Assembly: GCA_002778195.1 (NCBI GenBank)
Contig: PCDI01000022.1
Coordinates: 1-30,396 of the forward strand
Length of the DNA: 30,396 nt
Reading direction: 5' to 3'
Source of the DNA: Raffaelea ambrosiae
Taxonomy: Eukaryota > Ascomycota > Sordariomycetes > Ophiostomatales > Ophiostomataceae
Below, one piece after another: positions 30,304-30,396 of this stretch (positions are counted from its first letter, which is position 1; the number at the start of each line of letters is the position of its first letter). The notes beneath the pieces were generated by a model, which was given only the letters and a program-made list of their open reading frames with translations, was not told where the DNA came from and made no database searches. The translations under genes and the position numbers were made by a program.

Positions 30304-30396
30304 TTTTTCTCGACTCTGCGCTATTTGTCAGGGACTGACATTGAGTGGTGGAACGTGCACAGCAGGCCAATTAAAAGCTTCATCACACCTCCACTC

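Larger units (their letters stand above)
28997..30396 (-). repeat. Right arm of terminal inverted repeat (1400 bp, deleted form)
   Basis: This is the reverse complement of left segments 1-95 joined to 1968-3274; a left position x of 1968 or more maps to 32271 minus x. It keeps only the last 42 codons (stop included) of the kinase fragment (30178-30303, minus) and lacks the 1874 bp holding the rest of the kinase and the solo LTR. Its inner edge lies 13 bp upstream of the ATG of the ankyrin fragment at 28984. It also carries ambiguous bases at 29278 and 29414. Confidence 0.95.

Noticed and set aside
1..30396. Starship or other giant captain-led mobile element
   Set aside because: No tyrosine-recombinase (DUF3435) gene is seen near either end, and the boundaries are long inverted repeats with gene fragments rather than short target sites.
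1..30396. Linear plasmid or telomeric palindrome
   Set aside because: No telomere repeats and no plasmid-type polymerase genes are present; identical N positions point rather to assembly or chromosomal duplication.

Overview
This window looks like nuclear DNA of a filamentous ascomycete, probably a Sordariomycete. Introns are short (54-155 bp) with GTATGT/GTAAGT donors and CTAAC/CTGAC branch sites. 5' regions are pyrimidine-rich. The protein families are typical of fungi: Zn2Cys6 and C2H2 regulators, a copper-fist exon, an HMT1-type ABC transporter, a fungal family-2 glycosyltransferase, a Clr5/ankyrin-like protein and a fungal kinase-like protein. I saw no viral genes, rRNA, tRNA, CRISPR array or telomere repeats.

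Layout: the window is bounded by an inverted repeat. The right arm (28997-30396, 1400 bp) is the reverse complement of left segments 1-95 plus 1968-3274. The left copy carries 1874 bp more, including a 500-bp solo LTR with a 5-bp target duplication (ACAGT) and most of a two-exon LAMMER-like kinase fragment. Both arms carry ambiguous bases (N) at the same two places. Inside the arms, left to right: an intact three-exon HMT1-like ABC transporter (+); a two-exon Zn2Cys6 factor that stops early (+); an intact single-exon GT2 polysaccharide-synthase-like gene (-); the N-terminal and central part of a Clr5/ankyrin-type gene (+); a small protein with a weak Ulp1-like core (-); a kinase-like protein (-); an orphan first exon of a copper-fist regulator (+) running into the 3' end of a C2H2 factor (-); a second C2H2 factor (-); and an ankyrin C-terminal fragment (-) against the right arm.

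The main point of the window is how many genes are broken: the kinase, the Zn2Cys6 factor, the copper-fist gene, probably the first C2H2 factor, and the ankyrin gene. The two ankyrin pieces lie in opposite orientation about 14 kb apart. They share GCATGG at their broken ends, in the same reading frame, which is what one inversion of roughly 14.1 kb through a single gene would leave. The region therefore looks like a rearrangement hotspot, or in part an assembly mosaic, with two intact enzymes or transporters (ABC and GT2) in the left half. The HMT1-like transporter and the copper-fist exon both concern metal handling, but they are 16 kb apart and the copper-fist gene is incomplete, so a working metal cluster is not supported.
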